Below, piece by piece: positions 29,915 to 41,807 of a stretch of 64,000 nt of DNA (its first letter is position 1; each line of letters opens with the position of its first letter). Below the pieces are notes generated by a model that was not told the DNA's origin, did not search any database, and saw only the letters and a list, made by a program, of their open reading frames with translations. The position numbers were made by a program, and so were the translations under genes. This DNA comes from Mycolicibacterium brisbanense (lineage in GTDB: Bacteria > Actinomycetota > Actinomycetes > Mycobacteriales > Mycobacteriaceae): positions 1 to 64,000 of the forward strand of contig NZ_BCSX01000020.1 of the NCBI RefSeq assembly GCF_001570425.1, written 5' to 3'.

Positions 29915-30702
29915 TGAGCCGGTTGGCGGAACTGTTCGACGGGTGCCGAGCGGAAGGACGGGCAGCCCTGATCGGCTACCTGCCAACCGGTTTCCCCGAT
30001 GTGCCGACGTCCATCGCGGCGATGACCGCGCTGGTCGAATCCGGTTGTGATCTGGTGGAAGTCGGCGTGCCGTATTCGGATCCCGGCATGGACGGGCCGA
30101 CCATCGCTGCGGCGACCGAGACTGCGTTGGCCGGGGGCGTCCGGGTGCGCGACACTCTCGCCGCCGTCGAGGCGATCAGCAACGCCGGTGGCCGCGCGGT
30201 CGTGATGACCTACTGGAACCCGGTGCTGCGCAAGGGGGTTGACACTTTTGCGCGGGATCTCGCATCGGCCGGCGGATACGGTCTCATCACCCCCGACCTC
30301 ATCCCGGAAGAGGCCGACGATTGGCTGGCGGCCTCGGATGCCCATCAGCTCGATCGGATCTTTCTGGTGGCGCCGTCGTCGACGCCGCAGCGGTTGGCGG
30401 CCACCGTGCAAGCCTCCCGCGGATTCGTCTATGCCGCATCGACCATGGGTGTCACCGGGGCCCGCGACGCGGTCTCCAGCGCGGCCCCCGAGCTGGTGAG
30501 CCGGGTGAAGGAGATCTCGGACATCCCGGTCGGAGTCGGACTCGGCGTGCGGTCCGGACAGCAGGCCGCCGAAATCGGGGCCTTCGCTGACGGTGTGATT
30601 GTCGGATCAGCCCTTGTCTCTGCTTTGCAGAACGGGCTCGACGCCGTGCGCGCGCTCACCGAAGAACTGGCCACCGGTGTTCGGCAAAGGATTTCGGCTT
30701 GA
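29914..30702 (+). CDS. trpA: tryptophan synthase alpha subunit TrpA
   Basis: 262 aa. Catalytic Glu and Asp are visible in DLVEVGVPYSDPGMDGPTI (E/D pair) and the phosphate-binding loop in GVGLGVRSGQQAAEIG...GVIVGSALV; GYLPTGFPD and LITPDLIPEEADDW are also standard. Cleaves indole-glycerol phosphate to indole, which is channelled to TrpB. ATG overlaps the trpB stop; the TGA overlaps the TTG start of lgt. Confidence 0.97.
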   Translation: MSRLAELFDGCRAEGRAALIGYLPTGFPDVPTSIAAMTALVESGCDLVEVGVPYSDPGMDGPTIAAATETALAGGVRVRDTLAAVEAISNAGGRAVVMTYWNPVLRKGVDTFARDLASAGGYGLITPDLIPEEADDWLAASDAHQLDRIFLVAPSSTPQRLAATVQASRGFVYAASTMGVTGARDAVSSAAPELVSRVKEISDIPVGVGLGVRSGQQAAEIGAFADGVIVGSALVSALQNGLDAVRALTEELATGVRQRISA

Positions 30703-33290
30703 CCACAACCGTCCTCGCGTACCTGCCCAGCCCGTCACAGGGCGTCTGGCATCTGGGTCCGGTACCGATCCGTGCGTATGCCCTGTGCATCATCGCCGGG
30801 ATCGTCGCGGCACTGATAATCGGTGACAGGCGGTGGGCGGCGCGAGGCGGTGAGCCCGGCGTCATCTACGACATCGCGCTGTGGGCTGTGCCTTTCGGCC
30901 TCGTCGGCGGCCGGCTGTACCACGTCATGACGGATTGGCGCACCTACTTCGGGCCCGAGGGCAAGGGCCTGGCCGCGGCGTTTCAGGTCTGGGAGGGTGG
31001 CCTCGGCATCTGGGGTGCGGTTGCGCTCGGCGCGGTCGGCGCCTGGATCGCTTGCCGGCGCCGCGGAATTCCGTTGCCCGCGTTCGGCGATGCCATCGCA
31101 CCGGGAATCGTCCTGGCTCAGGCGATCGGCCGGTTCGGCAACTACTTCAACCAGGAACTCTACGGTCGCGCGACGACGGTGCCGTGGGGCCTGGAAATCT
31201 ACGATCGGCGCAACGCCGCCGGTCTGCCCGATCAACTCAACGGCGTCTCCAACGGCACCGTGCTGGCGGTCGTACATCCCACCTTTCTCTACGAATTACT
31301 GTGGAACCTGCTGATTTTCGCCCTGCTGATCTGGGTCGACCGCCGGTTCCGGATCGGCCACGGCCGGTTGTTCGCGTTGTATGTGGCCGGGTACTGCGTG
31401 GGCCGGTTCTGGGTGGAACTCATGCGAAGCGATGCCGCCACGCATCTGGCCGGTATCCGCATCAACACTTTCACCTCGACGTTCGTCTTCATCGGCGCCG
31501 TCGTCTACATCATGTTGGCCCCCAAGGGCCGCGAGGAACCGGCCACCTTGGCGGGTCGTCCGCGTGACGATTCCGATGAATCGGTCGTCGACGAGTTGGG
31601 CAAGGACCTGGTCGGCGTCGCGGCCGCGACGGGCGTCGTGGCGGCCGCCAAAGTCGCGGGCGATTCCGATACCGCAGACGAACATTCCGAGGACATGCAC
31701 CCGGACGCCGTGGCAGAGGACGAAGGCGCCGATGCCGCCGCTGCGGTCGAGTTGAAGGCCATCGCTCCGCAGACCGACGACGAGCCTGTCGACGCCGGCG
31801 ACACGACTGAAACGGCCGAAGCCGGCGACGAAGAGGTCGCCGAATCCGCGTCGGCTGAAGAAGCAACACCTGCTGAAGTCGATGCACCAGCGGAGCCCGC
31901 CGCCGAGGCTGAGTCGGAGGATGCTGAAGCTGCTTCCGATTCGGTCACCGAAGACGCCGCGACCGAGTCGGAAGATGAGGCAGTCGCCGAGCCGACCGGC
32001 GACGGCGAGCCCGCTGCCGAGGCTGACGCCGAGCCCGACGCCGCGGAAGCCGTTACCGCCGAACCCGAACATGAGGGCGAGTCAGACACCGAGTCGGAGT
32101 CTGACGCCGAACCGTCGGCCGAGCCCGAGGCGGCGGCCGAGGCCGAAGGCGACACCGAGCAGCCGGAGCCTGAAGCCGAGGACGCGGAGCTCGAGCCCGA
32201 ACCGTCAACCGAGGTCAAAACCCCCGACGCTGAGACTGAACCCGCCGCAGACGCGGAAACCGGCGCCGACGGCGAAGCCGCGGAGTCTGAGGCCCAGCCA
32301 TCTGACGAGCCGGAGACCACGGCCACACAGGAAGAAGCGGCCACCGAGGCTGTGACCGGCGAGCCCGAAAGCGACGCCGAGCAGCCTGAACCCGAGGCAG
32401 CGGAGTCCGAGGCCCAGCCATCTGACGAGCCGGAGACCACGGCCATACAGGAAGAAGCGGCCACCGAGGACGAAGCAGCCACAGAGGCCGTGGCCGACGA
32501 GCCCGAGACGACCGAGGCCGAAGCCACGGAGCCCGACAGCGACGCCGAGCAGACTGAAGCCGAGGCAGCGGAGTCCGAAACCGAACGCGCCACAGACGCG
32601 GAATCTGAGGCCCAGCCATCTGACGAGCCCGAGACCACAGCCACCGAGGACGAAGCGGCCACGGAGGCCGTGACTGACGAACCGGAGAAGACCGAGGCCG
32701 AAGCCTCAGAGTCCGAAGGCGCCGAGCAGCGTGAAGCCGAGGCAGCGGAGTCCGAGACCGAACCCGCCGCAGACGCGGAACCCGGCACCGACACCGAGGC
32801 AGCGGAGTCTGAGGCACAGCCGTCTGACGAGCCCGAGCCTCCCGAGGCCGAAGCCTCGGAGTCCGACAGCGACGCCGAGGAGCCTGAACCCGAAGCCGCG
32901 GAGTCCGAGACCGAACCCGCCGCAGACGCGGACGCCGAAGCCGAGGAGTCTGAGGCCGAGCAGTCTGGCGAGCCGGAGACCGCCACCGAGGACGAAGCAG
33001 CCACAGAGGCGGTAGCCGACGAAGCCGAGGAGCCCGAGGCTGAAACGTCGGAGTCGAATAGCGACGCAGCGCAGCCGGAGAAGCCCGACGCCGAGGACGC
33101 ACAGAGCGACACACCCGAGGCGACCGACGACGAGGGCACGGACGGGGCGACTGAGGACGCTGAATCCGTTGCGGCAGAACAGGAATCGGCCAAGCCCGAG
33201 ACCACTGAGGTTGCCGCGGCCACGCCCAGCACACCGACACCGCCGGCACCCGCTCCGCAGCGTCGTCGGTGGTGGCAACGCCGGCGCTGA
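30699..33290 (+). CDS. lgt: prolipoprotein diacylglyceryl transferase Lgt with giant acidic tail
   Basis: 863 aa. Residues 1-285 are a normal Lgt membrane enzyme: RAYALCIIAGIVAALIIGDRR, GGRLYHVMTDW, EGGLGIWGA and the signature GRFGNYFNQELYGR (144-157); it moves a diacylglyceryl group from phosphatidylglycerol to the lipobox Cys of prelipoproteins. The conserved core ends near APKGREEPATL. Residues about 288-848 form an Ala/Glu/Asp/Ser/Thr/Pro tail with repeated AESEAQPSDEPETTA blocks, then the C terminus is APAPQRRRWWQRRR. The mycobacterial Lgt tail is usually far shorter (total 468 aa in M. tuberculosis as I recall), but also acidic and also ends in basic-Trp-Trp-basic. TTG start overlaps trpA (TTGA). 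Confidence 0.92.
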   Translation: MTTTVLAYLPSPSQGVWHLGPVPIRAYALCIIAGIVAALIIGDRRWAARGGEPGVIYDIALWAVPFGLVGGRLYHVMTDWRTYFGPEGKGLAAAFQVWEGGLGIWGAVALGAVGAWIACRRRGIPLPAFGDAIAPGIVLAQAIGRFGNYFNQELYGRATTVPWGLEIYDRRNAAGLPDQLNGVSNGTVLAVVHPTFLYELLWNLLIFALLIWVDRRFRIGHGRLFALYVAGYCVGRFWVELMRSDAATHLAGIRINTFTSTFVFIGAVVYIMLAPKGREEPATLAGRPRDDSDESVVDELGKDLVGVAAATGVVAAAKVAGDSDTADEHSEDMHPDAVAEDEGADAAAAVELKAIAPQTDDEPVDAGDTTETAEAGDEEVAESASAEEATPAEVDAPAEPAAEAESEDAEAASDSVTEDAATESEDEAVAEPTGDGEPAAEADAEPDAAEAVTAEPEHEGESDTESESDAEPSAEPEAAAEAEGDTEQPEPEAEDAELEPEPSTEVKTPDAETEPAADAETGADGEAAESEAQPSDEPETTATQEEAATEAVTGEPESDAEQPEPEAAESEAQPSDEPETTAIQEEAATEDEAATEAVADEPETTEAEATEPDSDAEQTEAEAAESETERATDAESEAQPSDEPETTATEDEAATEAVTDEPEKTEAEASESEGAEQREAEAAESETEPAADAEPGTDTEAAESEAQPSDEPEPPEAEASESDSDAEEPEPEAAESETEPAADADAEAEESEAEQSGEPETATEDEAATEAVADEAEEPEAETSESNSDAAQPEKPDAEDAQSDTPEATDDEGTDGATEDAESVAAEQESAKPETTEVAAATPSTPTPPAPAPQRRRWWQRRR
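32280..32850 (+). repeat. diverged in-frame repeats inside the lgt tail
   Basis: Four copies of a block coding AESEAQPSDEPE begin at 32280, 32400, 32598 and 32802, so spacings are 120, 198 and 204 bp, all multiples of three. Copies 1 and 2 continue to match for more than 70 bp (ETTATQEEAATE against ETTAIQEEAATE). Third-position differences show they are not freshly duplicated. Similar EAE/EPE runs fill the spacers. Confidence 0.8.
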
Positions 33291-33353
33291 CATCACGCCA
33301 GAACCTGGCCGTGACGGCGACTTGAAGGCGTCGGGTTCTGGCATGCTGTGAAC

Positions 33354-33803
33354 ATGACCGATCGCCCGGATTACGGCGCCGGTGCCGAAGGCTCGGTACC
33401 GCCGTTCCCGCCGCCCGCGGGTTATCCACCGCCACCGCCCGGCTACGGGCCGCCGCCGGGGCCGGGGTACCCGCCGCCGGGCTACGGGCAACCCAATGGC
33501 TTTTACCCGCCCCCGGCGTATGTCGATCCGTCGGCTCCGTATGGCCGGCATCCGCTGACTGGCGAGCCGTTGTCGGACAAGTCGAAGGTCACCGCGGGGC
33601 TGCTGCAGTTGCTGGGCTTCTTCGGGCTCGTGGGTATCGGGCGCATCTACATCGGTGACACCTCGATGGGCGTCATTCAATTGGTCGTCGGGATTCTCAC
33701 GTGCGGCATCGGCGCCTGGATCTGGGGCGTCATCGACGCGATCCTCATTTTCACCGACAAGGTGCGCGACCAGTACGGCCGTCCGCTGCGCGATGGCACC
33801 TAA
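33354..33803 (+). CDS. TM2-domain membrane protein with proline-rich N terminus
   Basis: 149 aa. Residues 15-65 are Pro/Gly/Tyr-rich (repeats of GYPPPPPGYG type). About 80-140 form the TM2 domain: SKVTAGLLQLLGFFGLVGIGRIYIGDTSMGVIQLVVG, then a second helix LTCGIGAWIWGVIDAILIFTD with the conserved G-x-H/R-x-x-Y and W-x-x-I-D residues. Function is unknown. ATG at 33354 was chosen over the GTG two codons earlier. 63 bp after lgt; overlaps the next gene by 11 bp. M. tuberculosis carries a small membrane gene (Rv1615) at this place. Confidence 0.85.
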   Translation: MTDRPDYGAGAEGSVPPFPPPAGYPPPPPGYGPPPGPGYPPPGYGQPNGFYPPPAYVDPSAPYGRHPLTGEPLSDKSKVTAGLLQLLGFFGLVGIGRIYIGDTSMGVIQLVVGILTCGIGAWIWGVIDAILIFTDKVRDQYGRPLRDGT

Positions 33804-34206
33804 CTCCGGACTCAGCACCACGTCGACGCGCTACGGCGCGCTCGGCGCAGGCGTCATGCTCACCGGGGCGCTTGCCTACACCGCGGTGGCCGACCCACAC
33901 CGTCCCGGATTCCTGTTCCCGCCATGCCCGTTCAGGCTGATGACCGGTTGGAACTGCCCGGCGTGCGGTGGATTACGGATGACGCACGATGTGCTGCACG
34001 GCGACCTGGGCGCCGCGGTTGTCGACAACGCCTTCGCGCTGGTCGGGCTACCGCTGCTGGCCGCCTGGATTCTGGTGCGCTGGCGGCTGGGCAAGCCGAT
34101 CTTCCCGGCACCGGCCGTCGCGACCATCCTGGTCGCCGCCGTGATCTGGACCGTGATCCGCAATCTCCCCGGTTTCCCGCTGACTCCGACATTCATCGGG
34201 ATGTAG
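33793..34206 (+). CDS. DUF2752 membrane protein (Rv1616-like)
   Basis: 137 aa with three membrane segments. The DUF2752 core FPPCPFRLMTGWNCPACGGLRMTHDVLHGDLGAA is clear: P-C-P-x(5)-G-x-x-C-P-x-C-G-x-x-R. The three cysteines could bind metal or form a disulfide; function is unknown. ATG at 33793 lies inside the end of the TM2 gene (11-bp overlap), so the two are coupled. It ends 85 bp before gltB. Confidence 0.85.
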   Translation: MAPNSGLSTTSTRYGALGAGVMLTGALAYTAVADPHRPGFLFPPCPFRLMTGWNCPACGGLRMTHDVLHGDLGAAVVDNAFALVGLPLLAAWILVRWRLGKPIFPAPAVATILVAAVIWTVIRNLPGFPLTPTFIGM

Positions 34207-34291
34207 CCGCCGACCTGCGCTGATACACTCGTAGTTCGGGCCGGTGCAGTCCCGGAGCATGGATGTTCCGGACTGTGGAGGTGCGATTCAC

Positions 34292-37200
34292 GTGCTTTAC
34301 TCGGCATTGCCAGACGCTCAGGGCCTATACGACCCTGCAAACGAGGCCGACTCGTGCGGCGTCGCGATGATCACCGATATTCAAGGGCGACGGTCCCATG
34401 GCATCGTCGCCAACGGACTCGAAGCACTCGAAAACCTCGAGCACCGCGGCGCGGCCGGAGCCGAACCGAACAGTGGCGACGGCGCAGGCATCCTGCTTCA
34501 GCTGCCGGTCGAGTTGCTCAGCGAGGTGGTCGACTTCGCTCTGCCCGCCCCAACCGCTGACGGGGCGAACACATTCGCCGCCGGCATCTGCTTCCTGCCG
34601 CAGGACCCGGTGGATCGCCAGGCCACCCGTGAACGGATCGAAGCCATCGCCGCCGAAGAGGATCTGGAGGTCCTGGGCTGGCGTGCGGTGCCCGTGGACC
34701 CCGATGGCGCCGGCGTGGGCATGACGGCTCTTGGCTGTATGCCCTACATGGCTCAACTGTTCGTTGCCGCGCCCGAGGTCTCGGGTGTCCGGCCGAGCGG
34801 TATCGACCTGGACCGGCGCGTCTACCCGCTGCGCAAACGCGCGGAGCGTTGTGGCGTCTACTTCCCGTCGCTGTCCAGCCGGACCATCGTCTACAAGGGC
34901 ATGCTGACGACAATGCAGCTGCCCCAGTACTTTCCGGATCTTCGCGACGAACGCTGCCAAAGCGCCATCGCGATCGTGCACAGCCGGTTCTCGACCAACA
35001 CGTTCCCGTCGTGGCCACTGGCCCATCCCTTCCGCTTCGTGGCGCACAACGGTGAGATCAACACCGTTCGCGGCAACCGCAACCGCATGCACGCCCGCGA
35101 AGCGATGCTGGCCAGCGCGCACATACCCGGGGATCTGAGCCGGCTGTCGCCGATCTGCACGCCGGACGCCTCGGACTCGGCGTCCTTCGACGAGGTTCTG
35201 GAACTGCTCCATCTGGGCGGTCGCAGCCTGCCGCACGCGGTGCTGATGATGATTCCGGAGGCCTGGGAGAACGCCACCACGATGGACTCGGCGGAGCGGG
35301 ACTTCTGGCAGTTCCACGCCTCGCTGATGGAGCCGTGGGACGGCCCGGCCTGCGTGACCTTCACCGATGGCACGTTGGTCGGAGCGGTCTTGGACCGCAA
35401 CGGTTTACGCCCCGGGCGGTGGTGGCGCACGGTCGACGACCGCATCATCCTGGCCAGCGAGAGTGGCGTGCTTGCCGTGCCGTCGGGCGAGATCGTGGCC
35501 AAGGGCCGGCTGCAGCCCGGCAAGATGCTCCTGATCGACACCGCGGCAGGCCGCATCGTGTCCGACGACGAGATCAAGGAGCAGTTGGCGCAGGCCGAAC
35601 CGTACGGAGAGTGGCTGCACGCCGGTCTGCTGGACCTCGCCACCCTGCCGGATCGCGCCCGCCTGCAGCCCAACCACGAATCCGTGGTGCGCCGGCAGAT
35701 CGCGTTCGGTTACACCGAGGAGGAGCTGCGGATCCTGCTCACGCCGATGGCGGCGTCGGGTGCCGAGCCCCTCGGATCGATGGGCACCGATACACCGACG
35801 GCGGTGCTCTCGTCGCGGTCGCGCCTGCTCTACGACTACTTCGTCGAACTGTTCGCCCAGGTGACCAACCCGCCGTTGGACGCCATCCGCGAAGCGGTGG
35901 TCACCTCCATGGCCCGGGTGATGGGGCCGGAGGAGAACCTGCTCGAGCCCGGTGCCGCGTCGTGCCGTCAGATCGTGCTGCGCTGGCCAGTTCTCGACAA
36001 TGACGAGTTGAGCAAGATCGTCCACATCAACGACGATGGCGAACACCCCGGGTTGCGTTCCACGGTGTTGCGTGCGCTCTACGACGTCGAACGTGGCGGC
36101 GAGGGCCTTGCCGACGCCGTCGAGGAACTGCGGCAGCGTGCCAGCGAGGCTATCGCCAAAGGTGCACGCACCCTGGTGATTTCCGACCGCGACTCGGACC
36201 ACACCCGGGCGCCGATCCCATCATTGCTCGCGGTGTCGGCGGTGCACCACCATCTGGTCCGCACCAAGGAACGCACCAAAGTGGCACTGGTGGTGGAAAG
36301 CGGTGACGCCCGTGAGGTGCACCACATCGCGATGCTCATCGGCTTCGGCGCGGCTGCGGTCAACCCGTATCTGGCGTTCGAGTCGATCGAAGATCTGATC
36401 CGGGAAGGTGAGCTCACCGGTATCGAGCCGGCTGCCGCGGTCCGCAACTACGTCAAGGCTCTCGGCAAGGGCGTGGTCAAGGTGATGAGCAAGATGGGCA
36501 TCTCCACGGTCGGGTCCTACACCGGAGCACAGGTTTTCGAGGCTATCGGTCTCGATCGGGGAGTGGTCGAGGAGTACTTCACCGGTACCACCAGCCAGCT
36601 CGGCGGCGTCGGCCTGGACGTGCTGGCCGAGGAGGTCAAGCTGCGGCATCGACGGGCCTACCCGGAGAACCCGACCGAACGCGTCCATCGCAGGCTGGAG
36701 GTCGGCGGGGAATACGGGTTCCGCCGCGAGGGCGAACTGCACCTTTTCACCCCGGAAGTGGTTTTCCTGCTGCAGCATTCGACTCGGACCGGCCGACGGG
36801 ACATCTTCGCCCGGTACTCCGAGGAGGTCGATCGGCTGTCCCGCGAAGGCGGTGCGCTGCGCGGCCTGTTCGAGTTCAAACGCGGGCTGCGGGCGCCGGT
36901 CCCGCTCAACGAGGTGGAACCCGTCGAAGCGATCGTCGCGCGGTTCAACACCGGCGCGATGAGCTACGGCTCGATCTCCGCCGAGGCCCACGAAACCATG
37001 GCCATCGCCATGAACAGGCTCGGGGGCCGGTCCAACAGCGGTGAGGGCGGCGAGGACGTCGGACGGCTCTACGACCCGCTGCGGCGCAGCGCGGTCAAGC
37101 AGGTCGCGTCGGGCCGCTTCGGCGTGACCAGCGACTACCTCGTCAACGCCACCGATATCCAGATCAAGATGGCTCAAGGTGCCAAACCTGGTGAGGGCGG

Positions 37201-38840
37201 GCAGCTTCCGGGCTACAAGGTGTACCCGAGCATCGCCAAAACCAGGCATTCGACCCCCGGAGTCGGGCTCATCTCGCCACCGCCGCACCACGACATCTAC
37301 TCGATCGAGGACCTCGCGCAGCTCATTCACGACCTGAAGAACGCCAACTCCGAGGCACGCATCCACGTGAAGCTGGTCAGCAGTGTCGGGGTCGGCACCG
37401 TGGCCGCCGGCGTGTCCAAGGCGCACGCCGACGTCGTGCTGATCTCCGGGTACGACGGCGGCACCGGTGCCGCGCCGCTGACCTCGCTCAAGCATGCCGG
37501 GGCCCCGTGGGAGATCGGCCTGGCCGACGCCCAGCAGACGTTGGTGCTCAACGGTTTACGCGACCGCATCACCGTGCAGTGTGACGGCGGCCTGCGCACG
37601 GCGCGCGATGTCATGGTGGCTGCGCTGCTGGGCGCCGAGGAGTTCGGCTTTGCGACTGCGCCGCTGGTGGTGGCGGGCTGCATCATGATGCGGGTGTGCC
37701 ACCTCGATACCTGTCCGGTCGGGGTCGCCACCCAGAATCCCGAACTGCGGGCCCGGTTCAACGGCAAGCCCGAGTTCGTGGAGAACTTCTTCACTTTCAT
37801 CGCCGAAGACATCCGCCGCTACCTCGCCGAGCTGGGCTTCCGCAGCATCGACGAGGCGGTCGGCCACGCCGAGATGCTCGACACCGCGTCCGGCGTCGCG
37901 CACTGGAAGAGCCGTGGGCTGGACCTCAGCCCGATCTTCGCGGTATCCACCGATCCCCACGGCGCCAAGCTGACCCAACGCCGCCGGCTGCGCGGCCAGG
38001 ATCATGGCTTGGAGCAGGCCCTGGACCGTACCCTGATCCAGCTTTCCGAGGGTGCGCTGGAGGATGCCCACCAGGTGCGGCTGGAGCTGCCGGTGCGCAA
38101 CGTCAACCGCACGGTCGGCACCCTGCTCGGATCCGAGGTGACCCGCCGCTACGGTGCCACCGGGCTGCCCGACGACACCATCCACGTCACCCTGACCGGA
38201 TCGGCCGGGCAGTCCATCGGGGCGTTCCTGCCGCCTGGTATCACCCTCGATCTCATCGGCGACGCCAACGACTATGTGGGCAAAGGCCTTTCCGGTGGCC
38301 GGGTGATCGTGCGTCCGCCCGACGACGTGTTGTTCCTGCCCGAGGACAACGTCATCGCGGGCAACACCCTGCTCTACGGGGCTGTCTCAGGTGAGGTCTT
38401 CCTGCGCGGCCGGGTGGGAGAACGGTTCTGCGCGCGCAATTCTGGAGCGTTGGCCGTTGCCGAAGGCGTCGGCGACCACGCCTGCGAATACATGACCGGC
38501 GGCCGCGTCGTGGTGCTGGGACGCACAGGCAGGAACATGGCTGCAGGCATGTCCGGTGGAATCGCCTACGTGCTGGGCTTGGACCCCGCGAAGGTCAACA
38601 CCGAGATGGTGCAGCTGCAGGCCCTCGAGCCCGAAGACCTGGCCTGGTTGCAGACCGTGGTGACCCGCCACGCCCAGTACACCGGCAGCACCGTGGCCAA
38701 GTCGGTGTTGTCCGACTGGTCAAGGCGCAGTTCACAATTCACCAAAATCATGCCGACCGACTATCAGCGCGTATTGCAGGCCACGCGGATGGCCAAAGCA
38801 GAGGGCCGCGATGTCGACAATGCGATCATGGAGGCCAGCC

Positions 38841-38848
<8 letters not shown>
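34292..38848 (+). CDS. gltB: glutamate synthase large subunit GltB
   Basis: 1518 aa, NADPH-GOGAT alpha subunit. Cys22 in [10 protein letters not shown] is the predicted N-terminal nucleophile after removal of a 21-residue propeptide. The class II glutaminase domain follows ([31 protein letters not shown]), then the central domain, the FMN/glutamate-synthase barrel ([42 protein letters not shown]), the 3Fe-4S site [15 protein letters not shown] and the C-terminal GXGXG helix domain. GTG at 34292 with GGAGG about 10 bp upstream. Makes two glutamates from glutamine and 2-oxoglutarate with GltD. Overlaps gltD by 8 bp. In M. tuberculosis gltBD lie elsewhere, as I recall. Confidence 0.95.
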
Positions 38849-40343
<1,495 letters not shown>

Positions 40344-40370
40344 ATCGATCAACGACTATGCTCTGAACCC

Positions 40371-41789
40371 GTGAACCGACGCGGGAAGATCGTTTGTACG
40401 ATGGGTCCGGCTACTAGCACCGACGCGATGGTCAAATCGCTGGTCGAAGCCGGAATGGACGTAGCGCGGCTGAACTTCAGCCATGGCGACTACTCGGATC
40501 ATGAGGCTGCGTATCGCAGGGTCCGGGTCGCCGCCGATGAGACCGGGCACGCGGTGGGTGTCCTCGCCGACCTGCAGGGACCGAAGATCCGCCTCGGACG
40601 TTTCGCCGACGGACCGACCGTATGGGCGACCGGCGAGACGGTACGGATCACCGTCGACGAGTGCGCCGGAACCCACGATCGGGTGTCCACCACCTACAAG
40701 CGGCTCGCCGAGGACGCCGTGGCAGGGGACCGGGTGCTGGTCGACGACGGCAATGTCGGTCTGATCGTCGAGAGCATCGAGGGCAACGACGTCGTCTGCA
40801 AGGTCACCGAGGGTGGCCCGGTCAGCAACAACAAGGGCATGTCGCTGCCCGGCATGAACGTGTCTGCCCCGGCGCTGTCGGAGAAAGACATCAAGGACCT
40901 GGAATTCGCGCTGCAGCTCGGCGTCGACCTGGTTGCGCTGTCGTTTGTCCGCTCACCGGCGGATATCGAGCTGGTGCACGAGGTGATGGACCGCGTCGGG
41001 CGCCGTGTTCCGGTGATCGCCAAGCTGGAGAAGCCTGAGGCCGTCGAGAATCTCGAGGCCATCGTGCTGGCATTCGACGCGGTCATGGTGGCACGTGGCG
41101 ACCTCGGCGTGGAGCTGCCGCTGGAGGAGGTGCCGCTGGTTCAGAAGCGGGCGATCCAGATCGCGAGGGAGAACGCCAAACCTGTCATCGTCGCCACGCA
41201 GATGCTGGAGTCGATGATCGAAAGCTCGCGGCCCACCCGGGCCGAGGCCTCCGACGTCGCGAACGCGGTGCTCGACGGCGCCGACGCTGTCATGCTCTCC
41301 GGCGAGACCTCCGTCGGCAAGCACCCGCTGGAGACCGTGCGGACCATGGCCCGCATCATCCATGCGGTCGAGGAGAACTCGGTCGTGGTACCGCCGCTGA
41401 CCCACGTCCCGCGTACCAAGCGCGGCGTCATCTCATACGCGGCGCGCGACATCGGTGAACGGCTGGATGCCAAGGCACTGGTCGCGTTCACCCAGTCCGG
41501 CGACACCGTGCGCCGACTGGCCCGGCTGCACACGCCGCTGCCGGTGCTGGCGTTCACCGCACTGCCCGAGGTTCGCAGCCAGCTCGCCCTGACGTGGGGC
41601 ACGGAGACGTTCATCGTGCCGCAGATGTCCAGCACCGACGACATGATCCGGCAGGTCGACAAGTCGTTGTTGGAGCTCGGCCGCTACAAGCGCGGTGAGC
41701 TGGTGGTCATCGTCGCAGGCGCTCCTCCCGGCACAGTAGGCTCCACGAATCTGATCCATGTGCACCGCATCGGTGAGGAGGACGTCTAA
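40371..41789 (+). CDS. pykA: pyruvate kinase
   Basis: 472-aa glycolytic enzyme (PEP plus ADP to pyruvate plus ATP). Motifs: RGKIVCTMGPATS, DVARLNFSHGDYSDH, GVLADLQGPKIRLG, the active-site block VIAKLEKPEAVENL, MVARGDLGVELPLEEVPLVQK, ATQMLESMIESSRPTRAEASDVANAVLDGADAVMLSGETSVGKHP (read in parts). The C-terminal allosteric domain is complete. GTG start 27 bp after gltD. It could be read through from gltBD. Order pykA-tesB matches M. tuberculosis Rv1617-Rv1618. Confidence 0.97.
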   Translation: MNRRGKIVCTMGPATSTDAMVKSLVEAGMDVARLNFSHGDYSDHEAAYRRVRVAADETGHAVGVLADLQGPKIRLGRFADGPTVWATGETVRITVDECAGTHDRVSTTYKRLAEDAVAGDRVLVDDGNVGLIVESIEGNDVVCKVTEGGPVSNNKGMSLPGMNVSAPALSEKDIKDLEFALQLGVDLVALSFVRSPADIELVHEVMDRVGRRVPVIAKLEKPEAVENLEAIVLAFDAVMVARGDLGVELPLEEVPLVQKRAIQIARENAKPVIVATQMLESMIESSRPTRAEASDVANAVLDGADAVMLSGETSVGKHPLETVRTMARIIHAVEENSVVVPPLTHVPRTKRGVISYAARDIGERLDAKALVAFTQSGDTVRRLARLHTPLPVLAFTALPEVRSQLALTWGTETFIVPQMSSTDDMIRQVDKSLLELGRYKRGELVVIVAGAPPGTVGSTNLIHVHRIGEEDV

Positions 41790-41807
41790 ACGAGGGAGAG
41801 GGGCCCG

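Noticed and set aside
31505..33232. 575-codon antisense open frame, Ser/Ala-rich, opposite the lgt tail
   Set aside because: It is the mirror of GAG/GAA/GCC-rich repeats, which leave all reverse frames free of stops. No start signal, no domain, and Lgt on the plus strand is conserved.
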